A stretch of DNA of 64,000 nucleotides from Sediminibacillus albus (GTDB lineage: Bacteria; Bacillota; Bacilli; Bacillales; Amphibacillaceae). The notes under the pieces were generated by a model. The model saw only the letters and a program-made list of their open reading frames with translations. It searched no databases and was not told where the DNA came from. Each line of letters starts with the position of its first letter. Position 1 is the stretch's first letter. The stretch spans positions 682,001 to 746,000 of the forward strand of contig NZ_FNFL01000001.1 in assembly GCF_900101125.1 (NCBI RefSeq), given 5' to 3'. Of the stretch, positions 16,994-26,359 are shown in pieces. A program made the translations under genes and the position numbers.

Positions 16994-17992
16994 CTACTTA
17001 TTCTCGGATTCATAATGGACCCAATGCGGAGAGCTTTTAAAGATTACTGCTGTAAAAATGGCAATAATGATAAGCATCACCCAAGCCATCGCTGAAGCAT
17101 ATCCCATATCGAAATACTCAAACGCCCGCTGGTACATATAAAGTACATAAAGCAATGTACTGTTGACCGGCCCGCCATTGGTGACAACGAAACTCGGCGT
17201 AAACGCCATAAATCCTTGAATCACCTGCATGATCGTATTAAATAATATCACCGGGGTCAACAGCGGTATGGTTATGATGAAAAACTGTTTCACAGGTCCA
17301 GCCCCATCAACACTGGAAGCTTCGTAATATGTCTTCGGAATGTTCCGCAAACCTGCCAAAAATATCAGCATCGAAGACCCGAATTGCCATCCATACAATA
17401 CAATCAATGTCCAAATAGCAGTATCTGGATCCCCCAGCCAGGAGTGAGTCGGTAAGCCTAACGTACTTAGAATAGAGTTAAATGCCCCTTCATTCCCGAA
17501 CAGTTGCCGCCACATAATGGAAACGGCGATACTGCCTCCGACAACAGAAGGCAAATACAATAGAGTCCGGTAAATACCGACCATTTCGACGATTTTATTT
17601 AAGGCCATCGCGACTAATAAAGCGAACACCAATCGAATCGGTACTGCAACTCCTGCATAAAAGAAAGTGACCTCCATCGACTTCCAGAACGTCGGATCAT
17701 TGGTGAACATGCGTACATAGTTATCAAGGCCAATCCAGTTAGGTGTGCCCATTAAATCATAATCTGTGAAGGACAAATATAAAGAATAAAGGATCGGAAA
17801 AATTGTCAAAGTGAAAAAACCTAGCAGGAACGGCGAAATAAAAAGGTAGCCCGTTGCATTTTTATTATTCGACTTTGACTTGCGTTGGGCAGGTTCGAGC
17901 GGCTTTAAATACTTTTTTGTCGTTGATTTCGAAGAAGCTGCTTTCACATTTGCTGTGTTTTGCTCTTCTTTTTTTGGAATCATCGCCCTCAT
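16994..17992 (-). CDS. Carbohydrate ABC transporter permease (MalF/YesP-like)
   Basis: A 332-residue permease with six membrane helices and the EAA loop TYYEASSVDGAGPVKQFF in the second half. The first 45 residues are polar and lysine-rich (KKEEQNTANVKAASSKSTTK), an extension longer than in most homologues. It lies between the solute-binding protein and the MalG-type subunit in one operon. A stem-loop at 18025-18054 just upstream probably lowers its expression relative to the binding protein. The substrate is inferred from the adjacent GH105 gene. Confidence 0.9.
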   Translation of the reverse strand: MRAMIPKKEEQNTANVKAASSKSTTKKYLKPLEPAQRKSKSNNKNATGYLFISPFLLGFFTLTIFPILYSLYLSFTDYDLMGTPNWIGLDNYVRMFTNDPTFWKSMEVTFFYAGVAVPIRLVFALLVAMALNKIVEMVGIYRTLLYLPSVVGGSIAVSIMWRQLFGNEGAFNSILSTLGLPTHSWLGDPDTAIWTLIVLYGWQFGSSMLIFLAGLRNIPKTYYEASSVDGAGPVKQFFIITIPLLTPVILFNTIMQVIQGFMAFTPSFVVTNGGPVNSTLLYVLYMYQRAFEYFDMGYASAMAWVMLIIIAIFTAVIFKSSPHWVHYESENK

Positions 17993-18024
17993 CTCTTTCT
18001 TAAAGTATTAGGATAGATAGGAAA

Positions 18025-18054
18025 ATGGCCCTGACCACCTCGCTTCAGGGCCAT
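18025..18054 (-). terminator. Intra-operon stem-loop between binding-protein and permease genes
   Basis: Ten-base-pair stem (ATGGCCCTGA at 18025-18034 with 18045-18054) followed on the minus strand by only TTTTCCT. It is likely a partial terminator or RNA-stabilising hairpin that keeps the binding protein in excess, a common layout in such importers. Confidence 0.65.
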
Positions 18055-18065
18055 CTCCCATTTAT

Positions 18066-19382
18066 TTATCTGTTCAGTACGGATGTAGCTTTTTCCCTGA
18101 ATTGCTTTGCGCCTTCTTCCGGAGTTAATTCGCCATACATGACCAACTCATCAACTTCCTCCAGTGCGGCTAATATCTCTGATGATTCTGGCGGGAAGTT
18201 TGAATCAATCGGCGAACTGTTCTCGGTAACTAGTTCAATATAGTCAAAGACTTTTTTGTCTGTTTCACTTAAATCGGCTGCCATTTCATTTCTTATTTCT
18301 TCCTTGATCGGCACCCCGCGGTCAGAACCGCCGATCTTGTATACTTCAATGCTATTGGTGAAAAAGTCAATGAACCTTACGGCCTCTTCCTTATGCTCTG
18401 AATTCTCACTCACAGACCAGAGCATTGCCGGTTTCAAATACATCCCTTCTACATTGTTTGAACCAGGAAGCAGGGTCATTTCCAAATTGCGGTCTCCGGC
18501 AGCACTAGTTAATGCAGTTGCCTGGTTAGACCATCTGAAGTCAAATGGCGCTTTTCCATGGACAATCAACTCATCTTCCACACCCTTTATTTGCTGGATG
18601 GTATCATATCCGGGAGCTATCTCTGCTTCTACCATCTTTTTATTCATGGTGAAGTAATCTTCAAGTAACTGATCATTCTCATATCCAAGGTCTGTTCCGT
18701 CTTCATTGAACAGCTTCTCACCTTTTTCTCTCAAATAATATTCAAATAAATTCTTCGGTTCCATTAATCTCGTTCCGTACTCTCCGGTTTGCTCGTGAAC
18801 CTGTTCGGCTATCGCTAGATAATCTTCCCATGTCCAGCTTTCATCAGGAATATCTGCGCCAGCCTCCTCCAGCATGTCAGTATTATAGAAAGCTGCCAGC
18901 GCGTTTGTGCCTGTAGGAATCCCTAACAATTTGCCGTCTTTAACACCCGATTCCATTACCGTATCACTGACGCCTTCCACATCGATTTCTCCACTTTCCA
19001 CATACTCGGATAAATCGGCGAGCAGCCCTTTATCGGCATATTGGTTCAAATATTCACCAAAGTTCTGTTGCATAATGTCCGGAAGGTTGTTCCCTGCTGC
19101 CTGAGCAGCCATTTTTTCGAAATAGCCATCAAACCCAGTGAATTCTGCCTCGATGTTGATATCCGGATTCTCCTCTTCAAACTTTTTTATAATTTCCTGT
19201 GTTTGATCGTGGCGGCTTTGAGATCCCCACCAGGTCATGCGTAAAGTTACCTGGTCGCCAACTTCTGCGTTATCACTATCGCTCCCCCCTTCCCCTGCAG
19301 CTTCATCCGATTCCGAACATGCTGACAAGAAAATAATCAAAGCCAATACCATTAAGAAACCCAACAGTAAACTTTTTTTCAT
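18066..19382 (-). CDS. ABC sugar transporter solute-binding lipoprotein (YesO-like)
   Basis: A 438-residue extracellular solute-binding protein of family 1. The signal peptide (MKKSLLLGFLMVLALIIFLS) ends in a lipobox with acylated Cys22, followed by an acidic, Ser/Gly-rich linker. The mature part shows the family pattern LRMTWWGSQSRHDQT and an aromatic-rich ligand cleft. First gene of the importer operon, behind a near-perfect cre site. Its likely ligand is a rhamnogalacturonan oligosaccharide given the GH105 gene and the YesMN pair; no direct proof in sequence. Confidence 0.9.
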   Translation of the reverse strand: MKKSLLLGFLMVLALIIFLSACSESDEAAGEGGSDSDNAEVGDQVTLRMTWWGSQSRHDQTQEIIKKFEEENPDINIEAEFTGFDGYFEKMAAQAAGNNLPDIMQQNFGEYLNQYADKGLLADLSEYVESGEIDVEGVSDTVMESGVKDGKLLGIPTGTNALAAFYNTDMLEEAGADIPDESWTWEDYLAIAEQVHEQTGEYGTRLMEPKNLFEYYLREKGEKLFNEDGTDLGYENDQLLEDYFTMNKKMVEAEIAPGYDTIQQIKGVEDELIVHGKAPFDFRWSNQATALTSAAGDRNLEMTLLPGSNNVEGMYLKPAMLWSVSENSEHKEEAVRFIDFFTNSIEVYKIGGSDRGVPIKEEIRNEMAADLSETDKKVFDYIELVTENSSPIDSNFPPESSEILAALEEVDELVMYGELTPEEGAKQFREKATSVLNR

Positions 19383-19407
19383 TTAAAACATCCTCCCCCT
19401 TACTATT

Positions 19408-19421
19408 TGAAAGCGCTTTCT
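19408..19421. promoter_or_regulatory. cre site (CcpA) upstream of the sugar-binding protein gene
   Basis: TGAAAGCGCTTTCT contains the perfect 12-base palindrome GAAAGCGCTTTC and fits the cre consensus at all but the last base. It lies 26 bases before the start codon, downstream of any promoter, so bound CcpA would act as a roadblock. This implies carbon catabolite repression of the importer operon. Confidence 0.88.
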
Positions 19422-19531
19422 AATTCTTAACTTCATCATAAAGCAAGCCTTATTCATAAAAAATAAAATTTTCAGATATCGATGTATAAAAAACAGTCAA
19501 AAAAGATAACAAAAAATATTATCAATCTATC

Positions 19532-19570
19532 AAAAAAAAACAGAGCCGAACCGATTAGCTGTCCAGCTCT
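19532..19570 (-). terminator. Terminator after yesN
   Basis: Ten-base-pair stem including two G-T pairs (19542-19551 with 19561-19570), nine-base loop, then nine T residues on the minus strand. It overlaps the yesN stop codon and separates regulator genes from the importer operon. Confidence 0.85.
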
Positions 19571-21128
19571 ACTTTTCCGACTTATTTTTAAATTCAGTTG
19601 GAGTCACTCCAGTATATTTTTTAAAAACTTGCCCAAAATAGCGCGGATTATTGCCAAAACCAACCGCTTCTGCTACTTCAAATACCTTTACCTGTTCTGA
19701 GTCTTTGATTATGTCAATAGCACTCTCTATCCGCCGGCTTATCAGAAAATTAGAAAATCGTTCTCCTTTTTCCTTTTTAAAAAGCTTTCCTAAATAGTCA
19801 GGGTTCATATAAAGGACCTCAGCAGCTATTTTCGTTAAGGAAAGTTCCGTATCTGCCAGGTTTTCCTCTACATATGCAACAACCCGCCTAATAATATTGG
19901 TTTGCGTTTGTTTTGTACGTTCATAATGATAATTTGTTATCTCTTCAGCAACAGAAATAATAAATTGCTTTATTTCATCAAACCGCTCATACTGCTGAAA
20001 AAATATTACTTGTTGAAAATAATGATCCATATCTCCCTTCCCAGCCTGCCGGATAATCGACATATACATCTCTAGACTATGCGATTTTACTAAGCCAGCC
20101 TCGTATTTTTGGCAGCGGATATCATCGAAAAATTCAGTCAAATAAATATGTACAACGTCTGTGTTTCCGCTTCTCACCGCTAGGATTAAATCTTCATGAT
20201 CGTACTGCAAATCTTTAAATCTTCCTGCTTCCTTCCCGATGTCCTGCACAGTAATAATACTTCCATTTGCTAAGTAGAAGCGCTGAGTCAGACAATTTAG
20301 TGCCTCATTATACATGGAACGAAGCTGTCCAATGCCGCCCGGGTCGCTTATGGCAGTAGTAAACGTCTTTTGGTAAAAATTTTTATAGGTTTGTTTTGTT
20401 TCCTTTAATTTGGCTGTCAGTTCTGGCAGAGGGACATCTTCTGCCAAAAGGACGATTTTCTCCCCTATCGTTGTCGAAAGTGGAATATCACGATTTTTAC
20501 CCATTTCTCCAGTAACCATTTGTTTCAATGCAAATTGTTGCTCATACTCATGTGCCTCGTCTACTGCTAAGACGATCAGGCGGAATTCGGTGGAGTTTGT
20601 ATTTAAATCGAATAATTGGCTGTAGCTTTCCCAATCCTGGATGTTGTATTTTTTATTTGTAATGTAATCCTTCAAAAATTGCTCTTTCGCTTTTGGCATA
20701 ACTTTTTGTAAATGGCTCCGCATATTTTCCATAAATACTTGTTTGCGTTGTTGTTCTTCCAGATCAGCAACCACTTGCTGAAGTGCTGCCTCTATTTTTT
20801 TCTCGTTGCTAGGTTTGAGTAAATAATGCTTCACATTACATTCCATTGCCGTTTTAGCAAATTGAAACTCATCATAACCAGACAAGACGATAAATTTTAT
20901 ATCCGGGTAAATACGGTGAACCCGCTGGATTAACTCTACTCCATTAAGCCCTGGCATTTTAATATCTGTGATGACAATGTCCGGAGGATTATCCTTAATA
21001 AATTCAAAAGCCATTTGCCCGTTAAATGCTTTCACCTGTAATGTTGTTCCGCACTTTTCCCAATCTACTAATGCTGCAATCCCCTCGAGAATATTAATTT
21101 CATCGTCGACCAAAAGAACATTGTACAT
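19569..21128 (-). CDS. yesN: Two-component response regulator, AraC type (YesN-like)
   Basis: A 519-residue regulator with an N-terminal receiver domain (phospho-acceptor Asp55 in PDIVITDIKMPG, acidic pair in LVDDE, Lys in LLKPSN) and a C-terminal AraC double helix-turn-helix ending GVTPTEFKNK. A linker of about 300 residues lies between. I chose the ATG at 21128, preceded by GGGGTGA; a GTG three codons earlier overlaps the yesM stop. It should activate the importer/GH105 operon when phosphorylated by YesM. Other YesN paralogues regulate other glycans, so specificity rests on position. Confidence 0.9.
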   Translation of the reverse strand: MYNVLLVDDEINILEGIAALVDWEKCGTTLQVKAFNGQMAFEFIKDNPPDIVITDIKMPGLNGVELIQRVHRIYPDIKFIVLSGYDEFQFAKTAMECNVKHYLLKPSNEKKIEAALQQVVADLEEQQRKQVFMENMRSHLQKVMPKAKEQFLKDYITNKKYNIQDWESYSQLFDLNTNSTEFRLIVLAVDEAHEYEQQFALKQMVTGEMGKNRDIPLSTTIGEKIVLLAEDVPLPELTAKLKETKQTYKNFYQKTFTTAISDPGGIGQLRSMYNEALNCLTQRFYLANGSIITVQDIGKEAGRFKDLQYDHEDLILAVRSGNTDVVHIYLTEFFDDIRCQKYEAGLVKSHSLEMYMSIIRQAGKGDMDHYFQQVIFFQQYERFDEIKQFIISVAEEITNYHYERTKQTQTNIIRRVVAYVEENLADTELSLTKIAAEVLYMNPDYLGKLFKKEKGERFSNFLISRRIESAIDIIKDSEQVKVFEVAEAVGFGNNPRYFGQVFKKYTGVTPTEFKNKSEK

Positions 21129-21133
21129 CGCTT

Positions 21134-22858
21134 TCACCCCGCCATATAAGGTAATAAAATTTTCACCTTTGTGCCTGCACCTAATCTGCTTTCAATGTTA
21201 ACTCCGTATGTATCGCCGAACATTAATTTGATTCGTTCGTTAATATTGTTCAAGCCTATTCCGGAGCTCTTGGACTTTATTTTTCCTCTATAAATCCCCT
21301 CAAGCTTACTTTCATCTATTCCTGGGCCATTATCTTCCACTGTGATCTGCAAATTTTCTCCGATAGCCAGAACAGTGACAGACACATGGCATTTGGTCAC
21401 CATCTCTTCCAGCCCATGCTGGATCGCATTTTCCACAATCGGCTGAATGGTCAGCTTGGGGATTTGGCTGCCCTCATGAGTTATCGATGTATCTAAAGTA
21501 AAGTCGAGTCTTTTTTCATAACGGTATTGCTGGATGGTTATATAATTCCGGACAATTTCCAGTTCTTCCTTGACCGTAATCATTGCGGCTTTCTTACTAA
21601 TAATATTTCTCATCATATTGCCAAGCGCCTCAGCCATGACTGAAATTTTTTCCTGTTGGTTGATCTTTGCCAGCCAGTTAATGGAATCAAGCGTGTTGTA
21701 TAAAAAATGGGGGTTGATTTGCGCCTGTAAAGCTTTGTACTCTGTTTCTTTTATGATTAACTGTTTTGTATAATTTTCTTTAATAAGCTCATTAATCTTA
21801 TCCAGCATTAAACGAAAATTTATATGGAGCAGCCCGACTTCATCATTATGGTATTTCTCTGGAATTGCTTCAGGCTCCTCAAAATCCCCATCTTGCACCT
21901 GTTTCATCCGGGTTGATAACTCCTCCAGCGGCTTTGAAATGTTTTGGGCCGCTCTCCGGCTAAGCAAAATTGTTAAAGTCAGCATAAATAAAAAACAGAC
22001 AATCATGATCCGCTTAATCGTTTGTGACTGCTTCGTGATATTGTCAAAAGGAAGCAGGTGGTAATAAGTCATTTGTGAAAATCGGGAGTGTTTGTAAGTA
22101 AGCAAGTAATCCTTTCCTTCCATCTCCTCAATTTTGTAACCGTTTTCAATACTTTCTTTAGGAAAATCATGACTATCCATTATCGTACTTCCTTCGTTTT
22201 GATAAAAAATTTCATTTCCATCAGTAATAATAAAATTTTTATTCTTGGAAAAATCAAGCGTTTGTTCGACAAATTTATCCATATCAAGAGAAATAATCAG
22301 GATGCCCATATTCGATAAACTTACATTTGCTTTTTTCCTAATCTGCCTTGCCGAAGACAGCCCGTTTTTCCCGTCTATCCGCGACCATGTATTGGAACCT
22401 TCCGACGCAGAAACAAGCCTTTTAATTTTATCGGCGTCATTTTCTATTTTTGTATTATAGCCAGTCGTATATTTTTTTCCGTAAATATCAATAATCTGGA
22501 TGGAAGAAATATATCGTTCACTGGCTGCGAAGGTTAACAACCGTTCAAGTAAATTCGCTTTGGTCTTGTAGTCTTCAAAGCCTATTTTTCTTTCATTAAT
22601 GGTTTCCATGTATTCCTGCACCAATGTGTCCGTACTCACCTGAAAGGACAGATTTTCAATCTTTTTAAGTTCTTCATCCAATACAGTCGATGACAGTTGG
22701 AGCATATCTGCTGACTCTTCATAGATTCGTTTTTCATACAAGTTCGTAAAGTAATGATAAGTTACCATCCCAATTAAACAAAAAATCAGCAAAAGAAGCA
22801 GGGAAATAGAGAATATTTTGTTCTTGATTTTAAAATTGCTGTAAAAGGGCTTTAACAC
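21134..22858 (-). CDS. yesM: Sensor histidine kinase (YesM-like)
   Basis: A 574-residue membrane kinase of the LytS/YesM class: first membrane helix about residues 15-37, an extracellular sensor region to about 280, a second helix (281-300), a HAMP domain, then His_kinase with His384 in INPHFLYNTLD and the ATP-binding N and G boxes (VENAIQHGLE, DNGPGID, GIGLNNI). It overlaps yesN closely and is co-transcribed with it. The sensor probably detects external pectic oligosaccharide, possibly through the binding protein; this is inferred from its position. Confidence 0.9.
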   Translation of the reverse strand: MLKPFYSNFKIKNKIFSISLLLLLIFCLIGMVTYHYFTNLYEKRIYEESADMLQLSSTVLDEELKKIENLSFQVSTDTLVQEYMETINERKIGFEDYKTKANLLERLLTFAASERYISSIQIIDIYGKKYTTGYNTKIENDADKIKRLVSASEGSNTWSRIDGKNGLSSARQIRKKANVSLSNMGILIISLDMDKFVEQTLDFSKNKNFIITDGNEIFYQNEGSTIMDSHDFPKESIENGYKIEEMEGKDYLLTYKHSRFSQMTYYHLLPFDNITKQSQTIKRIMIVCFLFMLTLTILLSRRAAQNISKPLEELSTRMKQVQDGDFEEPEAIPEKYHNDEVGLLHINFRLMLDKINELIKENYTKQLIIKETEYKALQAQINPHFLYNTLDSINWLAKINQQEKISVMAEALGNMMRNIISKKAAMITVKEELEIVRNYITIQQYRYEKRLDFTLDTSITHEGSQIPKLTIQPIVENAIQHGLEEMVTKCHVSVTVLAIGENLQITVEDNGPGIDESKLEGIYRGKIKSKSSGIGLNNINERIKLMFGDTYGVNIESRLGAGTKVKILLPYMAG

Positions 22859-22952
22859 TATTAATCCCCCTGTTCTCTGCTTTTTTTTACCATTATAGCA
22901 CTATTTTTTATAGGGGGGATATCCACTTCCAGGAAATTCCTGTAACAATCTA

Positions 22953-24272
22953 CTAACTAGTATCCATATCTTTATGGGGCTGTTCTTTTCGTCTGGTCAT
23001 TCGATAAACAATCCAAACAACTAGAATTAAGCCGGATAACTCGCCTATCGAAGCTGCCAGCGATCCGCTAACGCCATTCCATCCCGGAAAGTAAGTGACA
23101 AACAGGAAGACAGTAATAATTACTGTAGACAAATTGATGAACTGGGCGATGAGCATTTTTCTAGTCTGGCGATGAAGCATGAGAATTCCATTCAAGAAAT
23201 CAACCCATGGGAACACAATCGTTTTAATAATAAAAAACTTCAAAACGGCAATAGTTGCTGCCGCTAGCTCTCCTTTTGCACCCATAACATTTTCCATAAA
23301 CCAAAACCCTACAGGTGTATAGCAGAGCAACACTAGCAAGAGGGAAGGCAGTACACTGACAGCTGCCATAAAGCGGACGACTTTCTGCTTGTTTGTCTGG
23401 TACATTTGCAGCACAAGCTGATGGGTGTACATGAAAAAACTCAACAACATTTGCGTAATACTGTAAGCAAGAGCAAAAGAAGCAATTCCCATCTCGATAT
23501 CATTTGTTTTTGCCAAGAACACATAAATAATTGGGATTAACACCGTCTGGATGACAAAATAAAACACAAGCGGCATATAAAAATTCAAAATCTCTGTATT
23601 ACCGAGCACCGGTCCCTGCTTTTGATAGCTTCTCTTTAAAATCTTCTGTCCCTTCCAGACACTGATGCCGCATTCGACCAGCATCCCCGCCAAAAAAATG
23701 ACAGACCCGCTGGCACTTGTAACATAATCAAAGGCAACGAAGAGATAAGCGACCAAAAACATTGCGAATAGACGGATGATCACACCTATAGTCAACCACT
23801 TCGTCTCCAGATGATTAATGATAATGCCTTGATAAATCCCGCGAATGCCCGAAAAAATGATGACAATAATGATTACCTTGAAGGCTTCTGATATCGTATG
23901 TAGCATGTTCTTATCTGCATTAAATAGATGAATATACACCCAATTCCCTACAGTGCTGTATGCCATCATCAAACTAATCCCAATGATTACAGTCATTACA
24001 TAGCACATAAAAATAATCAGACGCTTGAAGGACCTCTTGTCTTTAACGAGAGCGGAACAGGTTTGCCTGAAGACGATGACTGGTCGTTCGATAATCCCGA
24101 ATAAAGAAAAAGCCACGGCATAGCAGGCAATAATAAAGGCTGCATTTTCTCCGCGGCTTAAAGTTCCATTAATAATTACATGGGTGATAGACGTTAGGCT
24201 TGCAGAGAAACCGAGCGGCAGAAAAAAAGCAACGAGCTGCTTATAACTGAATCGATTAAGCGGTTTACTCAT
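22953..24272 (-). CDS. MOP-superfamily (MATE/flippase-like) membrane transporter
   Basis: A 439-residue protein with about twelve hydrophobic segments, similar in layout to MATE and polysaccharide flippase proteins. Basic residues cluster in the loops and the tail (RMTRRKEQPHKDMDTS) is polar. I cannot name a characterised family with certainty. It is the last of three genes behind a uronate-type operator, 42 bases after the M24-fold gene. If the trio works together, it could export or import a sugar acid or a product of the IolB-like enzyme. Drug efflux is the alternative. Confidence 0.65.
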   Translation of the reverse strand: MSKPLNRFSYKQLVAFFLPLGFSASLTSITHVIINGTLSRGENAAFIIACYAVAFSLFGIIERPVIVFRQTCSALVKDKRSFKRLIIFMCYVMTVIIGISLMMAYSTVGNWVYIHLFNADKNMLHTISEAFKVIIIVIIFSGIRGIYQGIIINHLETKWLTIGVIIRLFAMFLVAYLFVAFDYVTSASGSVIFLAGMLVECGISVWKGQKILKRSYQKQGPVLGNTEILNFYMPLVFYFVIQTVLIPIIYVFLAKTNDIEMGIASFALAYSITQMLLSFFMYTHQLVLQMYQTNKQKVVRFMAAVSVLPSLLLVLLCYTPVGFWFMENVMGAKGELAAATIAVLKFFIIKTIVFPWVDFLNGILMLHRQTRKMLIAQFINLSTVIITVFLFVTYFPGWNGVSGSLAASIGELSGLILVVWIVYRMTRRKEQPHKDMDTS

Positions 24273-24314
24273 TCCGATACCCTGCTTTCCGAGATGGTCT
24301 GTATCTTCTCTGTT

Positions 24315-25394
24315 TCAGCGAATTAAAATAGACGGCCTGTAGATAAGAGTACGGTCCGCCGTCTGGACGGCTTCCATTGGGTAGTCCCCTGTATAACTGA
24401 GAACCTCAGGGCCGTTTTCTCCTACCAGGATGGTATCTTCTGATTTCACTCCGGCGATACTCGGATTCCAGGCATATACCTGTCCGAGTTGAACGATGCT
24501 GTTCTGATTATCCGGCAAGAGCAACACTTCTCGTGTATTATAACCAGACAGCCCGCCCTGGTGGTGAAGCTCCCACTCGTCTTTGAAGCCGCAGGCAGCA
24601 TAAGCGGCTTGCATCTTAACAAATATTTCCCTGAACGACGTTCCTGTAACAGTAGCTTCAATTAGTCGGGCATCAATAGTAATTACCGCTTGATGCCGCT
24701 GTTTAATTATTTCCGCCGGCTGGCCGAAATGAACCAGCCTTGATACGGAAACAACTTTTCCATTTCTTCTTCCACAAACAACCAGCATGGCATAATCTTT
24801 CAATCTGCGGGATGTCGGCAAGGGATGCCGCCTTAAAAATACCCGTTCATCAACGGCAGCCAGACTGACGACAGGTTCTACCTCCCGATTCAGGCAGGAC
24901 CGCATCAGTCTTCCGGCGATTTGATACTCACTATCCCCTTGTACTATTTCAAAAGCCGCCTGTTCAATCGCTTGTGCTGTCTGCTTCGCCAGGTCGCGTA
25001 ATTCCTCTATATCTTTGTCTGTCATTACCGTACGCAGATGCAGCAATTGATTTTCGAATGCCTCTTCTCCAGCGATATGCTTGCCGCGGGAATGCTTTGC
25101 GATCAATTGATCGAGCTGGCCGGGGGTATGCCATGGGTACACTTCTATTTGATCAAATATCATGTCGAACTCTTCATCAACCAAGCGCTCTTTCTCGATA
25201 TTATTTACGAATAACACAAGGCTTGTATCTGTTACTAATATGACAGCAACCGATTTTTCTGTTGCAGTATTAATAAAACTTCTGCCATTGACCAGCCAGG
25301 ACACATTTTTTTGCTGTGTAAGTACAATCCCTTCAAAAGAACTGCTTTCTATTGCCGATTGCAACTTGACAACCTTCTCATTGATTTCAGCCAC
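24315..25394 (-). CDS. M24 (pita-bread fold) protein lacking peptidase metal ligands
   Basis: A 359-residue relative of Xaa-Pro aminopeptidase and creatinase, with an N-terminal creatinase-type domain (about 1-125) and a C-terminal M24 domain. The usual ligands are missing: where metallopeptidases have Asp-x-Gly and Ser-Asp-Ile-Thr-Arg, this protein has VVCGRRNG and SVSRLVH; the EPG glutamate is replaced in YAWNPSIAG. The histidine region survives as HHQGG and the last Glu as KSEDT. A metal-free role, like creatinase, is more likely than peptidase action. GTG start at 25394 with a GGAGGTG site. The substrate is unknown. Confidence 0.7.
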   Translation of the reverse strand: MAEINEKVVKLQSAIESSSFEGIVLTQQKNVSWLVNGRSFINTATEKSVAVILVTDTSLVLFVNNIEKERLVDEEFDMIFDQIEVYPWHTPGQLDQLIAKHSRGKHIAGEEAFENQLLHLRTVMTDKDIEELRDLAKQTAQAIEQAAFEIVQGDSEYQIAGRLMRSCLNREVEPVVSLAAVDERVFLRRHPLPTSRRLKDYAMLVVCGRRNGKVVSVSRLVHFGQPAEIIKQRHQAVITIDARLIEATVTGTSFREIFVKMQAAYAACGFKDEWELHHQGGLSGYNTREVLLLPDNQNSIVQLGQVYAWNPSIAGVKSEDTILVGENGPEVLSYTGDYPMEAVQTADRTLIYRPSILIR

Positions 25395-25502
25395 ATCCTC
25401 ACCTCCAATTGGAAAACATACATGCCAAAGAGAGGCTGCATTAACGGCACATTCCTCCCCTTGACGATAATCGTTTATTACAAGTTACCCGCTGCCTGCT
25501 AT

Positions 25503-26306
25503 TTACTTTTCATGGAGCCATTTATGGTCAGGGTCTTCATACGGATAAAGTTCCCGCCCCGTTTCCCCGGCCATAAACCAAAGATAATAAATTTCATATC
25601 CGCCCGCCCCGCCGACAGGGTGGTAACCAATATCAATGGCAAAGCTGTCGCCATGGCGGATTGGATAAGCAGCATCAATCGCCCCGTCTTTCGTATAGTG
25701 ATGCTGGACGCCAAAACCCTGTTCGGGATTTACTTGATAATGGTAGATTTCCTCCAGATTCGGTTCTTCCGGGTAAAATTCCCCATCATGTTTATGGGGC
25801 GGATAACCAGACCATTGGCCTGGATGGTTGATCGTTTCTCCTAATACCATCCGCTGCACTTTTCCATCGGCATTGTCCGCGATAATATCATAGACTGTGC
25901 GATTCCATTGTTTCTCGCCCCGTTCATGTACCTTTATGTCGTCAGGACGTACCACAAATGGCGCGAATTTTTCCTCTGCTTTTACTTTGCACACAGCTAT
26001 CACCACTTTTGTGCTTGATGTGTCAATTTGATAAGAAGATTGGCAGGGAACATATACTGTAGTCGCTTTTCCGTCAAAAACGCTTTTTCTTCCGCCTAAA
26101 CTCTCCCATTTCTCCTCTTCTACTTTAATATCAGCTGTACCAGACAAGATAACTAAAGCGGTTTCAAAACTTCCTGTCTTTGCTTGATAAGTCTCTCCTG
26201 CTTCCAGCAATAGCTTGCCAAACGCCAAATAGTCAAGTCGTTGATAATCTTCTCCAAAAATGTCCTGATAACCGAGTTTAGCCGTGCCCTTTACAAAGCG
26301 TTCCAT
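25503..26306 (-). CDS. IolB-like (KduI/IolB family) isomerase
   Basis: A 267-residue bicupin of the KduI/IolB family. It has the IolB-type block HPGQWSGYPPHKHD with metal-binding histidines, and a downstream His in GYHPVGGAGGYEIYY. IolB isomerises 5-deoxyglucuronate in inositol breakdown, but no other iol gene is nearby. The upstream operator matches the one at uxaA, which suggests a uronate-related substrate. The frame is open 13 codons upstream, but the ATG at 26306 follows AAAGGGGAT and the extension would run into the operator. Sure of family, not of substrate. Confidence 0.78.
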   Translation of the reverse strand: MERFVKGTAKLGYQDIFGEDYQRLDYLAFGKLLLEAGETYQAKTGSFETALVILSGTADIKVEEEKWESLGGRKSVFDGKATTVYVPCQSSYQIDTSSTKVVIAVCKVKAEEKFAPFVVRPDDIKVHERGEKQWNRTVYDIIADNADGKVQRMVLGETINHPGQWSGYPPHKHDGEFYPEEPNLEEIYHYQVNPEQGFGVQHHYTKDGAIDAAYPIRHGDSFAIDIGYHPVGGAGGYEIYYLWFMAGETGRELYPYEDPDHKWLHEK

Positions 26307-26337
26307 GAATCCATCCCCTTTACATAGTGATAAATAT

Positions 26338-26355
26338 AATAACAACGTTGTTATT
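26338..26355. promoter_or_regulatory. Third copy of the uronate operator, at the IolB-like gene
   Basis: AATAACAACGTTGTTATT, an 18-base perfect palindrome identical in its core to the uxaA operator. It sits between the promoter (26360-26388) and the start codon. It links this operon to the LacI regulator 16 kb away. Confidence 0.8.
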
Positions 26356-26359
26356 TACC

